36,698 nt of DNA from NCBI GenBank assembly GCA_041917975.1, contig JAYRWN010000199.1, forward strand, positions 1 through 36,698, read 5' to 3'. Position numbers and translations under genes: made by a program. This document shows, piece by piece, positions 25,127-35,400 of this stretch. The notes beneath the pieces were generated by a model. The model made no database searches, was not told the origin of the DNA, and saw only the letters and a list, made by a program, of their open reading frames with translations. The first letter of the stretch is position 1, and every line of letters begins with the position of its first letter. The DNA is from JAYRWN01 sp041917975 (GTDB lineage: Bacteria > Bacteroidota > Bacteroidia > Chitinophagales > Saprospiraceae).

Positions 25127-25357
25127 GTAAATATTAATGATGATGTTTTAATCCTGCATCCAATTTCTTTATTTGTGTATCAATACCTTAAAATATACCC
25201 ATGATTTAAATCAATCACCAGCTAACCCGGTAAATATTAGCACCTACAGAGAGGGATCAGATGCTGTAACCGATTGCTTTAGAAGAACCAGAAAACCAGT
25301 ACCGTGTCGGGCTGTGCTTAACAGTGTTTAGAGATTTGGGTAAATCCTTTTTTTGGA

Positions 25358-25768
25358 TTATCCAGGGTCAGGGCCTTGCTCCATAATTATCCGTTCAATT
25401 TCCTTAATGAAGTCCACGGAGGGTTGATATAATCTTAATGCAGTTTTCTCGTCCACATCAAAAAAATCATTGTAGTCCCCTTTTTGTCTTTTCTCAAATA
25501 ATTCCGAATAATGTCTTCCAAATTCTCGACTAATTAGTCCAGTATGTACAAATAGTTGTCCAAATTTTTGTCTACTACCTGAATGACTTGACGTTTCAAT
25601 TCCGTTTTTTACTAGTATCGCTCCGACTGCATAAAGACAAGCATAATACATTCTATTTACCGCAGTGTTCCAAAATTTATTATCAAGCAGTACTTTAATC
25701 TCCTTGATAGTTTCATTAGCTTTTAAAAGTCTATATTTTACAAAGTCGTCCCGTTTATAGTCCATCAT
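25358..25768 (-). CDS. HEPN-domain protein, partner of MNT nucleotidyltransferase
   Basis: This is a 136-residue helical protein with the HEPN (PF05168) pattern: AVNRMYYACLYAVGAILVKNG at about 37-57, HSGSRQKFGQLFVHTGLI, and EKRQKGDYNDFF near residue 96. It starts with tandem ATGs at 25768 and 25765, overlapping the TGA of the MNT gene by 4 bp (ATGA), so the two are translationally coupled. HEPN/MNT pairs are known toxin-antitoxin modules in which the HEPN protein may be an RNase and the MNT protein AMPylates it. The strict RX4-6H RNase motif of HepT toxins was not seen, so this HEPN may be inactive or act otherwise. The low GC and A/T-rich codon use relative to the neighbours suggest horizontal acquisition. 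Confidence 0.85.
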   Translation of the reverse strand: MMDYKRDDFVKYRLLKANETIKEIKVLLDNKFWNTAVNRMYYACLYAVGAILVKNGIETSSHSGSRQKFGQLFVHTGLISREFGRHYSELFEKRQKGDYNDFFDVDEKTALRLYQPSVDFIKEIERIIMEQGPDPG

Positions 25769-26082
25769 AATAGTCTTCCCTCTCTCATTACGTTTGCATA
25801 GAATGGAGTTACTTTATATTTTGTGTTCCATTCTTGCTCCGAATAAACCATAGGACTGATAACCTCTCCGATTTCAAATTCAAGATCGTACAAGGGATCA
25901 GTAACTCTTTTCTCCAAATCAGAAGTTATTTTGTCACTATTCAAAAGAATAAGTAAATCCCAGTCTGAGTCAGGTTTCATTATTCCCCGGGCTCTAGACC
26001 CAAACAAAAAAATCTTAGCTGCCGGTTCTTTTTCCAGTACAATTCTTTTTATCTCTCTTAATATTGTTTGTTGGTCGGTCAT
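25765..26082 (-). CDS. MNT-type minimal nucleotidyltransferase
   Basis: This is a 105-residue protein of the DNA polymerase beta superfamily (NTP_transf_2). The catalytic motif GSRARG followed by DSDWDLLI (residues about 27-47) gives the GS-x10-DxD metal-binding signature, so it looks active. The ATG at 26082 is preceded at once by TAAATTTG (26094-26087, minus strand), which matches the Bacteroidota -7 box and would give an almost leaderless mRNA. It is the first gene of a two-gene unit with the HEPN gene. By analogy with MntA/HepT it could be the antitoxin that adds AMP to the HEPN partner, but this pfam05168-type pair could have a different chemistry or partner direction. Confidence 0.88.
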   Translation of the reverse strand: MTDQQTILREIKRIVLEKEPAAKIFLFGSRARGIMKPDSDWDLLILLNSDKITSDLEKRVTDPLYDLEFEIGEVISPMVYSEQEWNTKYKVTPFYANVMREGRLL

Positions 26083-26440
26083 GATACAAATTTATAAATT
26101 TCGAAGGTATTATTCGTACCTGGCTATTATGCAAACATTTTAATCTGCAAGTTCAGACGTCCTTATTCTTTTAAACAAAGTTACTTACCTTCCGGAAAAA
26201 TCCAATAGACTACCAGACTTCCTTTTGTTAACGGTGACCCTATGACGCATATTCCATATTCATGTGGTCTTCAAAGGCATACAATCAAGTACTTAAAAGT
26301 ATCACTCAAAACAAACGTGATCTCTATTAAGATGTTAAAGATGTATTAAATAAAAACACTAAAAAAAGATGCCGGCATTATTGTTTCTTAATACTCTTAA
26401 TTGTCACAACATTTAAGCCCGTTTCCAAACGTAACATTGA
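26083..26440. other. Intergenic stretch without a recognised gene
   Basis: 358 bp between the HEPN/MNT unit and the GH140-like gene. It is AT-rich, has frequent stops in all frames, and shows no strong terminator hairpin or repeat. The only notable point is the possible -7 box TAAATTTG at its left end for the MNT gene. Confidence 0.5.
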
Positions 26441-27796
26441 TTATGGCTTAGTATAACCCTTTTGTGCATCATCCAGGAGTAAGACCCAATCGCGGCCGTA
26501 GCCAGAGGTAGGCGGATGAAATTTGTGTGAACCTCTGTTTTGGATTTTATCCATTGATTTGGTTTCACCGGTGCGGGGATCAAACCAGGTCACCTGCAGT
26601 TCCGCGCCGGATATTTTACTCAGATGCACGGTAAATGGCAACCCATAGGCGCTGTACACCATTAGGTAGTCCTTACCCCGTGTGGCTTGTATGCGATCGG
26701 CAGGACCCAAGGCATTTTCCACCACCATCGTCTGATCCGGCACCCGATCCAGCATGGGTCTGGACTCCATCAGCCGCCGGACATATTTCATCTGGTTAGC
26801 CGCAGGAAGTTCCAGGGCCTGCTGCCAGTATACATGCGGACCATTGACTGCGGGACGATAGGGTGAATACATTTGCCACACATCATGACATCCATAAGTG
26901 GCCCCACATGCGCCGGCAAATAGGTCCAGGTAAATCGCTTTTCGCACATCGATTGTATTGGATGTTCCTAAATCTTTGGCATTAAAACAGACCGGATGAT
27001 CCTCATAAATGGGTTCTCCTTCCAATACCGGTTTAGCCGGAGTCAATTGATAGGCCTTTTGCATGTTATCGTACACCGGCAGGTCCCGGCAATGGCCGGT
27101 CTGAAACATGTTCACGTCCAGCCAGGTGTCCTCATGAAACCAGGCCGCCGAGCCCAGATCATGCGGCTGAGGATGGAAGGTCATGTATGCTTTATCGGCT
27201 CCGCCTACGCCGTCCTGAATGCCTGCAGCCATAGCTCGCCAAACGCGTACATCCTGGTCATGGCGGGGGTTGCGATCTCCACCCAATACCCAGATCACAT
27301 TTTTACGGTCCTTATAACGTTGGCCGATCCATTGACCATAAACCTTAGCATTAGCCTCGGTAAATACCTCCGGGCCGGCACCCCAGGTGCTTTTAAATAA
27401 CTTATCGCCCCAGGTCGGCAGCAGGGCGATGGTCAAACCTACTTTGGCTGCCGCATCGATGATGTAATCCACATGCTGAAAATACTTCTCATTGGGCTGC
27501 CTGGGATCATCATACAATAGGGGAAGGTCGCCATAAGGATTGGCTTCTCTTAAGCCATCAAATTCCGCCAGAACCACGGCTTGAATAACCGTAAACCCTT
27601 GTTCTGCTCTTTTGTGCAGGTAATAGTCCGCCTGCTCTTTATTCAACCGGTGAAACAACTCCCACGCCGTATCACCTAACCAGAAAAATGGTTTGCCATC
27701 GCGGAGGATATACCGTCCATCACTACTGGTTTGAAACTGGGCTTCGGCTGACCACACCACTAAGCATAAAACAACAGACCACAAACATTTTTTCAT
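26441..27796 (-). CDS. Secreted DUF4038/GH140-like glycoside hydrolase
   Basis: The frame is open from 27862, but the ATG at 27796 is chosen: AGGAG at 27805-27801 sits 4 nt before it, and it opens a signal peptide (MKKCLWSVVLCLVVWSAEAQ). The 451-residue product has a DUF4038 TIM barrel (FFWLGDTAWELFHRLNKEQADYYL..., TIALLPTWGDKLF, NVIWVLGGDRNPRHD, KPVLEGEPIYED). A C-terminal putative collagen-binding domain of about 80 residues follows (DYLMVYSAYGLPFTVHLSKI...VTWFDPRTGE). In characterised GH140 enzymes, which release apiose from rhamnogalacturonan II, an Asp and a Glu are catalytic; Asp174 (LGGD) and Glu259 (LEGE) are the likely equivalents. The substrate here is not shown. It diverges from the ABC transporter gene across a 144-bp region holding an inverted repeat. 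Confidence 0.85.
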   Translation of the reverse strand: MKKCLWSVVLCLVVWSAEAQFQTSSDGRYILRDGKPFFWLGDTAWELFHRLNKEQADYYLHKRAEQGFTVIQAVVLAEFDGLREANPYGDLPLLYDDPRQPNEKYFQHVDYIIDAAAKVGLTIALLPTWGDKLFKSTWGAGPEVFTEANAKVYGQWIGQRYKDRKNVIWVLGGDRNPRHDQDVRVWRAMAAGIQDGVGGADKAYMTFHPQPHDLGSAAWFHEDTWLDVNMFQTGHCRDLPVYDNMQKAYQLTPAKPVLEGEPIYEDHPVCFNAKDLGTSNTIDVRKAIYLDLFAGACGATYGCHDVWQMYSPYRPAVNGPHVYWQQALELPAANQMKYVRRLMESRPMLDRVPDQTMVVENALGPADRIQATRGKDYLMVYSAYGLPFTVHLSKISGAELQVTWFDPRTGETKSMDKIQNRGSHKFHPPTSGYGRDWVLLLDDAQKGYTKP

Positions 27797-27869
27797 CAGT
27801 CTCCTTTTTAAAGTTTTTAATTTACCTGGTGCAAGCCAATTTACTATTAATTCTCTATCCATTAATCAT

Positions 27870-27887
27870 CGGTGAGATAAATCACCG
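27870..27887. promoter_or_regulatory. Operator-like inverted repeat between divergent genes
   Basis: CGGTGA (27870-27875) and TCACCG (27882-27887) flank GATAAA. The site lies 73 nt upstream of the GH140-like start and 53 nt upstream of the ABC transporter start, so one regulator could act on both promoters. No recognisable regulator gene is adjacent. Confidence 0.45.
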
Positions 27888-27940
27888 CTGATAAAACTAT
27901 CTGGTCGTGTTCTTGAACCAAACCTTTTTCGTGGTATTAG

Positions 27941-29773
27941 ATGTTATCTCTTTTTTATCCCATGTTTAAAAAGTTAATTAAAGACTGGTCGCGCAATGTA
28001 CAAGCGTGGAGATTCCTACCCCGCTTTTTTAGGCTCATCTGGAGTACTCATCCGGCCTATTTTTTGGCTAATATGTCGATGAGGCTCACCCGGGCCTTAC
28101 TGCCGGTGGTGCTGCTTTATGTGGGTAAATTGATCATCGATGAAGTGGTCATCCAGATGAGCACCAGTGAAAAATCACTCACTCAGCTGTTCTTTTTAAT
28201 CGGCGGTGAATTCTTACTTATCCTGGTCAATCAATTGCTCGGCAGGGGCGTGGATTTAACGGATGCTTTGTTAGGTGATTTATATGCTAATCGCAGCTCC
28301 GTAGAATTGATCACCAAGACGGCGCAAGTGGACCTTAGTCAACTGGAAGATCCGGGGTTTTACGATAAATTGGAGCGGGCTCGCCGGCAGACTTCCAACC
28401 GGGTGATGCTGATGTCCAGTGTCCTGGGCCAATTGCAGGATATGATCACGGTACTGTCTTTGTTATCCGGATTTATGTTCCTGGCTCCCTGGTTACTGAT
28501 CTTTTTATTGTTGAGTATCATTCCGGCTATCATCAATGAATTAAAATTCAGTGGCGCCGGATATTCCCTGGTCCGCAGCTGGACTCAGGAGCGCCGGGAG
28601 TTAGACTATCTGCGGTACATTGGTGCCAGCGATGAAACCGCCAAAGAAGTAAAACTTTTTGGACTGGCCGACTTCATTGCCGGGCGCTTTAAAAATTTAT
28701 CCCACCGCTATTACTTAGCCAACCGCCATTTGGCCGTCCGGCGCGCCGGTTGGGGTGCTTTTTTTACGCTGCTGGGCGATTTGTCCTATCTGGGCGCTTA
28801 TGTCTTTATAATTTTTCGCACCATTCACGGACATTTGACCCTTGGTGATCTGACTTTTCTCAGTGGTTCCTTTTCCCGTTTGCGCAGCCAATTGGAGGGT
28901 ATGTTTGCCCGCTTTGGAGCGATCACCGAGAGTGCTTTGTTTTTACAAGATTATTTTGAGTTTATTGATTTGGCTCTGCCGGTGAGCGGGCAAAAATTAA
29001 TACCGGCCCCGACAGTAATCAAACATGGTTTTATTTTTGAAAATGTCGGATTTAAATACCCCCAAGCGGAGCAATTTGTTTTAAGACATTTATCTTTTAC
29101 CCTGTATCAGGGTGAAAAATTGGCTTTGGTGGGTGAAAACGGGGCGGGAAAAACCACCCTCATCAAATTGCTTTTGCGGATGTATCAACCTACGGAAGGC
29201 CGGATATTATTAGACGGTGAAGATATTCAATCTTTTCAGCCTGAGAGTTATCAAAAATTATTTGGAGTGATCTTTCAGGATTTTGTACATTATTATTTTA
29301 CTGCCGGAGAAAACATCGGGATAGGTAAAATAGAAGCTGTAGACGATGATGAACGGATAAATTATGCTGCGCGGAGCAGTATGGCTGATGAAGTTATCTC
29401 CGGATTACCCAAAGGTTTACAACAACCCCTGGGTAAGCGCTTTAATAACGGGGTGGAATTATCCGGAGGGCAGTGGCAAAAAATTGGTTTATCCAGGGCC
29501 TATATGAAGGATGCTGAATTTATCATTTTAGATGAACCCACGGCGGCACTGGATGCCCGGGCTGAAGCAGAAGCGTACAACCGCTTTATCGAATTAACCA
29601 AGGGTAAAAGTGCGGTGATTATCTCTCACCGGTTCAGTACAGTGCGTATGGCTGACCGAATTCTGGTATTAAAAAACGGGAGGATGATCGAACTGGGAAC
29701 GCATGAAGAACTATTAAAAGCCCATGGCCTCTACGCCGAATTGTTCTCTCTGCAAGCCCGCGGTTACCAATAA
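27941..29773 (+). CDS. ABC transporter half-molecule (fused permease and ATPase)
   Basis: This is a 610-residue exporter-type ABC protein. The transmembrane part spans about residues 35-330 with hydrophobic helices near 42-65, 82-100, 165-197 and 270-293. The nucleotide-binding domain has Walker A GENGAGKT (398-405), Q-loop Gln446, signature LSGGQ (507-511), Walker B FIILDEP (527-533) with catalytic Glu532, and H-loop His563 (ISHRFSTV). All ATPase residues are intact, so it should work as a homodimer or with another half-transporter. The substrate cannot be told from sequence. The closest general resemblance is to lipid, drug or peptide exporters. The ATG at 27941 is used; Met8 (27962) is an alternative. 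The esterase gene follows 51 bp later on the same strand, probably co-transcribed. Confidence 0.93.
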   Translation: MLSLFYPMFKKLIKDWSRNVQAWRFLPRFFRLIWSTHPAYFLANMSMRLTRALLPVVLLYVGKLIIDEVVIQMSTSEKSLTQLFFLIGGEFLLILVNQLLGRGVDLTDALLGDLYANRSSVELITKTAQVDLSQLEDPGFYDKLERARRQTSNRVMLMSSVLGQLQDMITVLSLLSGFMFLAPWLLIFLLLSIIPAIINELKFSGAGYSLVRSWTQERRELDYLRYIGASDETAKEVKLFGLADFIAGRFKNLSHRYYLANRHLAVRRAGWGAFFTLLGDLSYLGAYVFIIFRTIHGHLTLGDLTFLSGSFSRLRSQLEGMFARFGAITESALFLQDYFEFIDLALPVSGQKLIPAPTVIKHGFIFENVGFKYPQAEQFVLRHLSFTLYQGEKLALVGENGAGKTTLIKLLLRMYQPTEGRILLDGEDIQSFQPESYQKLFGVIFQDFVHYYFTAGENIGIGKIEAVDDDERINYAARSSMADEVISGLPKGLQQPLGKRFNNGVELSGGQWQKIGLSRAYMKDAEFIILDEPTAALDARAEAEAYNRFIELTKGKSAVIISHRFSTVRMADRILVLKNGRMIELGTHEELLKAHGLYAELFSLQARGYQ

Positions 29774-29824
29774 CTCGACCAGAATAGCTCCGGGTAACCA
29801 TAATTGTCTAAATTTAAGAGACAA

Positions 29825-31879
29825 ATGACTGTTATGTTACGCTGGACTTTTCTTTTTGGGGTGTGGGGTGCTTATGTTTTACAGGGTCTAACCCAAACAC
29901 CGGAAGTGACTTGGGATTTCAAAGAGCAAGAACAACGTTATTTTCAGGACCAGGTTAAGCGCATTGAAGCCAAAAACGATTTATTGGGCTGGCACACGCC
30001 GACAGAATTTTCTCAACTGCAAAGCCAATGGCGTCAAGAGCTCTGGGAGATGCTGGGTTTATGGCCCCAGCCGGCAAAAAGTCCTCTGAAGGCAAAAATC
30101 ACCGGCATCACCGAATACGAGGATTTTGTAATAGAAAAAGTAGTGTTCGAATCTTTGCCCGGGTTATACGTCACCGCCACCGTTTACCGCCCACACCGCA
30201 TTTTACATCCCTTACCGGCCATCATATATGTCTGTGGCCATGCCACTGTGGTCCAGGACGGGTATAATTATGGCTCCAAAGCACACTATCAGCATCATCC
30301 GGCCTGGTATGCCCGCCACGGTTATGTCTGCATCATTCTGGATACATTGCAATTGGGTGAAATAGAAGGTATCCACCACGGACTGTACCGCTACAACCGC
30401 TGGTGGTGGATAGCGCGCGGGTATACTCCTGCTGGAGTAGAAGCCTGGAATGGCATCCGGGCTCTGGATTATCTGCTCAGCAGACCTGATGTTGACCCGC
30501 AAAGGTTAGGAGTCACCGGGCGCAGTGGCGGCGGAGCCACGTCCTGGTGGATCGGGGCTCTGGATGAACGCGTAAAGGTGGTGGTCCCCGTAGCCGGAAT
30601 CACCGATTTGCATAATCATGTCATCGATCATTGTGTGGAAGGGCATTGCGACTGCATGTATTATAATAACCTCTACCAGTGGGATTTTCCTAAACTGGGC
30701 GCCTTAATCGCTCCGCGGCCATTATTGATAGCCAATGCGGATAGCGATGAAATATTCCCCTTAGATGGCGTGTACCGCACCTATACCACGCTTAAAAAAT
30801 TGTATCAAAAACTGCATGTCGCCGATAAAATTGCTTTAAATATCGTGGGCGGCGGACATCACGATGTACAAGAAATTCAGGTACATACATTCCGCTGGTT
30901 TAACCATAATTTGTATCAAACAGATACCCTTTTGGATTTACAGACTCCCAAGTATCTGGAGGCCAAAACCCTTCGGGTCCTAGACCGGCGGCCGACGGAT
31001 GAACTAAACACCCGGATCGATGGTTCTTTCGTCCCCGCAGCCCCCGGGGTGCTGGAGCAAATTACCACTTTGGGATATGCCCGGGCCAAACAAAATTGGT
31101 TGGCTGCGCTGAAAGAAAAAGTATTTCATACCTGGCCGCAGGATCAATTTACTCCCCGGCTTACCCTGTTAGTGGTTTCCCAAACCCAGGAAGTCATCCT
31201 GGAATTATTTCAATTACAAACCAATGAACAAATGGTGATGCCAGTGCTGGTTCTGCGGGCGTTAAATAATCAACAGTATAGCGGAGATCTATACCTTCTG
31301 GATGATAAAAACTGGAATACCTGGCAACCTTTTTTTTCGCCTTTTCTGCATGGAAATTTTCATTTCCCACCAGGGCAAAATCCTCTGGATCTGGAATTCA
31401 TCCGCAAGAGTGTCCTCCGCGCCGGAGCCATCGTTTTTATACCTATGCGCAATGCGGGGCCCATGCACACTACCGGTGATTCGGTTCAAATGACCCACTT
31501 AAAAAGACATTATTACCTTTTAGGTCAAACTCTTGAATCTGTGCAAACCTATGATCTGGTCCAGGGCATCAAGATGTTGCAGCAACATTTTCCAGGAAAA
31601 TTTAAGCACATAAAGTGTGCTGGGATTACCGGAGCGATGATTTTAGCTGCGCTCCAGGGTAATGCGGGGTATCGCGTCGAATGGAATGATCCGGTACTTA
31701 CTTTTGCCCAAGGTCCCATTTATCCCAATATCCTGAAATACCTGGACACGCCGGCCATGCTGGCCTTGGGGGCAGAAAACAATACCATCGTACTTTCCGG
31801 AGTAAAAGATGAGGATATCAGTAAAATCGCAGGCTCCTTAAAAAAACTGGTACCTGAATTAAATCTGGAGGTACGCTAA
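29825..31879 (+). CDS. Secreted two-domain alpha/beta-hydrolase esterase (acetylxylan-esterase-like)
   Basis: The frame opens with a TTG at 29804, but the first ATG is at 29825 after AAGAG, giving 684 residues and a signal-like N-terminus (MTVMLRWTFLFGVWGAYVLQGLTQ). The N-terminal alpha/beta hydrolase domain (about 90-370) shows the nucleophile elbow GRSGGG with Ser234, an acid in NADSDEIFP (Asp306 or Asp308) and His345 or His346 in GGGHHD. This is the arrangement of acetylxylan esterases and prolyl-oligopeptidase-like hydrolases, and the motif HATVVQDGYNYG forms a likely oxyanion region. The C-terminal 300 residues repeat a hydrolase-like fold without a nucleophile serine motif. Acetyl or other ester removal from plant polysaccharides is a reasonable guess given the GH140-like neighbour. 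The substrate is unproven. Confidence 0.82.
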   Translation: MTVMLRWTFLFGVWGAYVLQGLTQTPEVTWDFKEQEQRYFQDQVKRIEAKNDLLGWHTPTEFSQLQSQWRQELWEMLGLWPQPAKSPLKAKITGITEYEDFVIEKVVFESLPGLYVTATVYRPHRILHPLPAIIYVCGHATVVQDGYNYGSKAHYQHHPAWYARHGYVCIILDTLQLGEIEGIHHGLYRYNRWWWIARGYTPAGVEAWNGIRALDYLLSRPDVDPQRLGVTGRSGGGATSWWIGALDERVKVVVPVAGITDLHNHVIDHCVEGHCDCMYYNNLYQWDFPKLGALIAPRPLLIANADSDEIFPLDGVYRTYTTLKKLYQKLHVADKIALNIVGGGHHDVQEIQVHTFRWFNHNLYQTDTLLDLQTPKYLEAKTLRVLDRRPTDELNTRIDGSFVPAAPGVLEQITTLGYARAKQNWLAALKEKVFHTWPQDQFTPRLTLLVVSQTQEVILELFQLQTNEQMVMPVLVLRALNNQQYSGDLYLLDDKNWNTWQPFFSPFLHGNFHFPPGQNPLDLEFIRKSVLRAGAIVFIPMRNAGPMHTTGDSVQMTHLKRHYYLLGQTLESVQTYDLVQGIKMLQQHFPGKFKHIKCAGITGAMILAALQGNAGYRVEWNDPVLTFAQGPIYPNILKYLDTPAMLALGAENNTIVLSGVKDEDISKIAGSLKKLVPELNLEVR

Positions 31880-32418
31880 ATTAAGGAATGGCTCTGCTGG
31901 AAATAGGCGTACCATAAAGTATCGATTAGTACCTCATCCATTAAATCTTGACCTAACCAATTTACAAATAACAAGGCATATTTGACTCTCTGAACTTGTT
32001 TCCTACACCCGCAGATACACCCTCCTATAGGATGAATGCTTAACACACCAGGGCATAGCATGAAACATAATTCCATATACACCCACGATTCTCTAGGCCT
32101 TACCACCTGCGTGAGCTGCCTGGAGGGGCGACAGCGTCCACAGGACCGAGCGAACAGCGAGCCCGTAAGGGAGCGACCCTGCGCCTTCCCTCAACGCCCA
32201 TGCCCGGGCACCTCCCGCACAGGGGCACGCCCGCAACAAAAAATAAACCCCCAGAGTATTGCTAACCCTGGTATACGTTGGTCAACGAAACTATTTGGTT
32301 CTTCGCACTCAAGATTTTATTGATCCTAAGCCAATTCATGGCGTCAATATGAATTCCAGGGATTAATTAATTATCTTAACGCGTCAATAAAATCTAATAT
32401 TAAAACAAGTTGATATCC
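31880..32418. other. Intergenic stretch with GC-rich island
   Basis: 539 bp without a credible gene. Positions about 32100-32240 are a GC-rich island in AT-rich surroundings. It contains GAGCGA twice (32148-32153, 32171-32176) around a related CAGCGAGC, the perfect palindrome TGCCCGGGCA (32201-32210), and direct copies of GGGCAC. A minus-strand open frame of 76 codons (31876-32106) is Cys-rich but matches nothing I recognise and lacks a ribosome site. The island may be a dispersed repeat of this genome or an inserted non-coding element. Confidence 0.45.
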
Positions 32419-35400
32419 ATGAAAAAATTACGTTTATGGTGGTCATTGGGTTTAAGTGTCGCCGGGCTTTATGTGCTGGCCCAGCAGACATTTCCGGTCA
32501 ATGATGTAAAGGACCAGCGGGCCGGAGCATATGCCCTGACTAACGCCACAGTCGTGGTGGATGCCCAAACCAAACTGGAAAAAGCGACCTTGCTGATTAA
32601 AGATGGTTTGATAGAGCAGGTCGGTACAACAGTGACTATACCTGCCAGTTACACCAGTATAGATTTAAAAGGTAAGTATATTTACCCATCGTTTATTGAT
32701 TTACATTCTGTCTATGGCCTGCCCGTACCAGACCAGCGGCAAGGTGCGACCCGCGGAAACGCCTTTACCCGTCCGGAACAAATCCTGCCGGCGACCCGGG
32801 GCGCTTACAACGCGAATGATGCCATTAAAGCCCACTACAACGCCGCGGGTGATTTTGCCGCCGAAGCGAAAGCAGCCGACGAGTACCGAAAGGCTGGCTT
32901 TGGAACGGTCTTGACGGCCAGGCGCGATGGTATAGCGCGGGGGACGTCCGCACTGGTCACCCTGCGCGACGGTGAAACCCACCAGGCTGTATTGGTCAGT
33001 AAAGCCGCCGCCCACTATTCCTTTAACCGGGGGACCTCTGAACAAAATTATCCCGTGTCGCAGATGGGGATGATCGCCCTCATGCGGCAGACTTACCTGG
33101 ATGCGGACTGGTATAAAAGCCTAAATCCACGGCCCTTTACCGATCAAACCCTGGAGGCCTGGGTAAACAATCAAAAATTACCACAAATTTATGACGCAGG
33201 CAGCTGGATCAATATGCTGAGAGCTGATAAACTGGGCGATGAGTTTGGGGTGCAATATATCCTGCGCGGTGGAGGTGATGAGTACCAGCGGATCAAAGAG
33301 ATCAAGGCCAGCGGCGCTTTGCTCATCGAACCGGTCGTATTTCCGGATGCCTATGATGTGGAAGATCCGGTGGATGCGGAGAAAGTGAGTTTAAAAGACA
33401 TGAAACATTGGGAGATGGCGCCGGCCAACCTAAGTATTCTCGAAGCCAACCAGGTGCCTTTTGTACTTACGGCGGATGGATTGCGCAATCGTACTGACTT
33501 TCTGACTAATGTGAGAAAGGCCGTAAAATACGGCTTAAGTCCGGCCACCGCCCTCAAGGCAATGACCGCAACGCCGGCTGAAATTCTCGGTATTTCTAAC
33601 CGCCTCGGCACCTTAAAAAAAGGTCTGATCGCTAATTTTATCATTACCTCCGGCGATTTGTTTGACGTGAAAACCATTATCCATGAAAACTGGGTTCAAG
33701 GCCAGGCTCATAAATTCAAAAAACTGGATGAACCGGATTTTAACGGTAAGTACGATTTATCTCTAAATAATCGCACCTATCCGGTGGAGATCAGCGGCAC
33801 ACCCGGCGGGGAGTACACCGCCAAGATCAAATTGGACGACACCACCACGGTGGATGGTAAAACGACGTTGAGTGGCGATCTGATCACGCTGAGTTTTCCT
33901 ACGGCAAAATCCGGCGGACAAATCAGACTGAGCGGATGGAGCACTCCCAACGGATGGAAAGGCACCGGACAATTGGTAGATGGAAGCTGGATCAATTGGT
34001 CAGCCCAACGCAGTGGTGATCTGGATAAAAAAGGTAGCGGTGACCGCCCGGGTAGTAAAGATGAAAAGCCTGAACTTGGTGCCATGATTTACCCTTTCAT
34101 GGCTCATGGCCGTACCACTATGGCTAAATCCACAACTATTTTAATAAAAAACACCACCATCTGGACCAATGAGAATGAAGGCATATTGAATGATGCAGAT
34201 GTATTGATCAAAGATGGAAAAATAGCCCGCATAGGTAAAAACATCAATGAACCCGGAGCAGTAGTCGTAGATGGAACGGGTAAACATGTGACGGCAGGCA
34301 TCATAGACGAACACAGTCACATTGCTGCTTCAGGCATCAACGATGTAGCTACTAATTCCGGGATGGTTCGTATAGAGGATGTGCTGAATTCGGAGGATAT
34401 CGGTATCTACCGGGCTTTATCCGGAGGGGTAACCGCCATTCAGGTTTTGCATGGTTCGGCCAATCCCATCGGTGGACAATCTGCGTTGATAAAATTGCGC
34501 TGGGGTGCAGCACCGGATGAATTAAAAATTCAAGGAGCAGATCCGTTTATTAAATTTGCTTTAGGTGAAAATGTAAAAAGGAGCTCCAATCCACAATCCG
34601 TGCGCTTCCCGCTAACCCGCATGGGGGTAGAACAGGTGTATGTGGACGCGTTCAACAACGCCTTGGCCTATGAAAAAGCATGGAAGGACTACAATGCTCT
34701 TTCCGCTAGCCAAAAAGCAACAGCGGTGAAACCGCGTCGTGATCTGGCCGATGAAACGATGCTGGAAATCGTGCGTAAAAAACGTTTTATCTCCTGCCAC
34801 TCTTATGTGCAGTCGGAAATAAATATGCTGATGAATGTGGCCGATCAATTTGGATTTAAGGTCAATACGTTTACCCACATTTTGGAAGGGTATAAAGTCG
34901 CCGATAAGATGAAAGAGCATGGGGTGGCGGCTTCGTCGTTCTCGGATTGGTGGAACTACAAGTGGGAAGTGCGTTATGCCATCCCCTACAATGCTGCCAT
35001 CCTCAGTAAGGTGGGGGTCATCACCGCGATTAACTCTGATGATGCCGAAATGATGCGCCGCCTGAATCAGGAAGCCGCAAAATCCGTAAAATACGGCGGA
35101 CTTAGTGAAGTAGAAGCTTTAAAAATGGTCACTCTCAATCCCGCCAAAATGTTGCATTTGGACCAGCGCATGGGTAGCATCAAAGTGGGCAAAGATGCCG
35201 ACATGGTGTTATGGACCGACCACCCATTATCTGTTTATGCCAAAGCTCAAAAGACGATCGTAGATGGTAAGGTCTATTTTGACCTGGAGGAGGATGCGGT
35301 TATGAATGCAGACATGGTGAAAGAACGGGCGCGGTTGATCCAGAAGATGAAGGATGAAAAGAAAAGCGGTGCCAGCGTGCAACGCCCGGCTTCCCGGATG

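Noticed and set aside
25339..25363. Possible terminator after the HEPN gene (GGATAATCC ... GGATTTACC)
   Set aside because: The stem has two mismatches, only five continuous inner pairs, and no T-run follows on the minus strand.
27797..27862. Longer N-terminus for the GH140-like protein
   Set aside because: The signal peptide begins at the internal Met at 27796, which has a good AGGAG ribosome site.
31876..32106. 76-codon Cys-rich minus-strand frame
   Set aside because: No signal peptide, ribosome site or recognisable domain, and it overlaps the end of the esterase gene.
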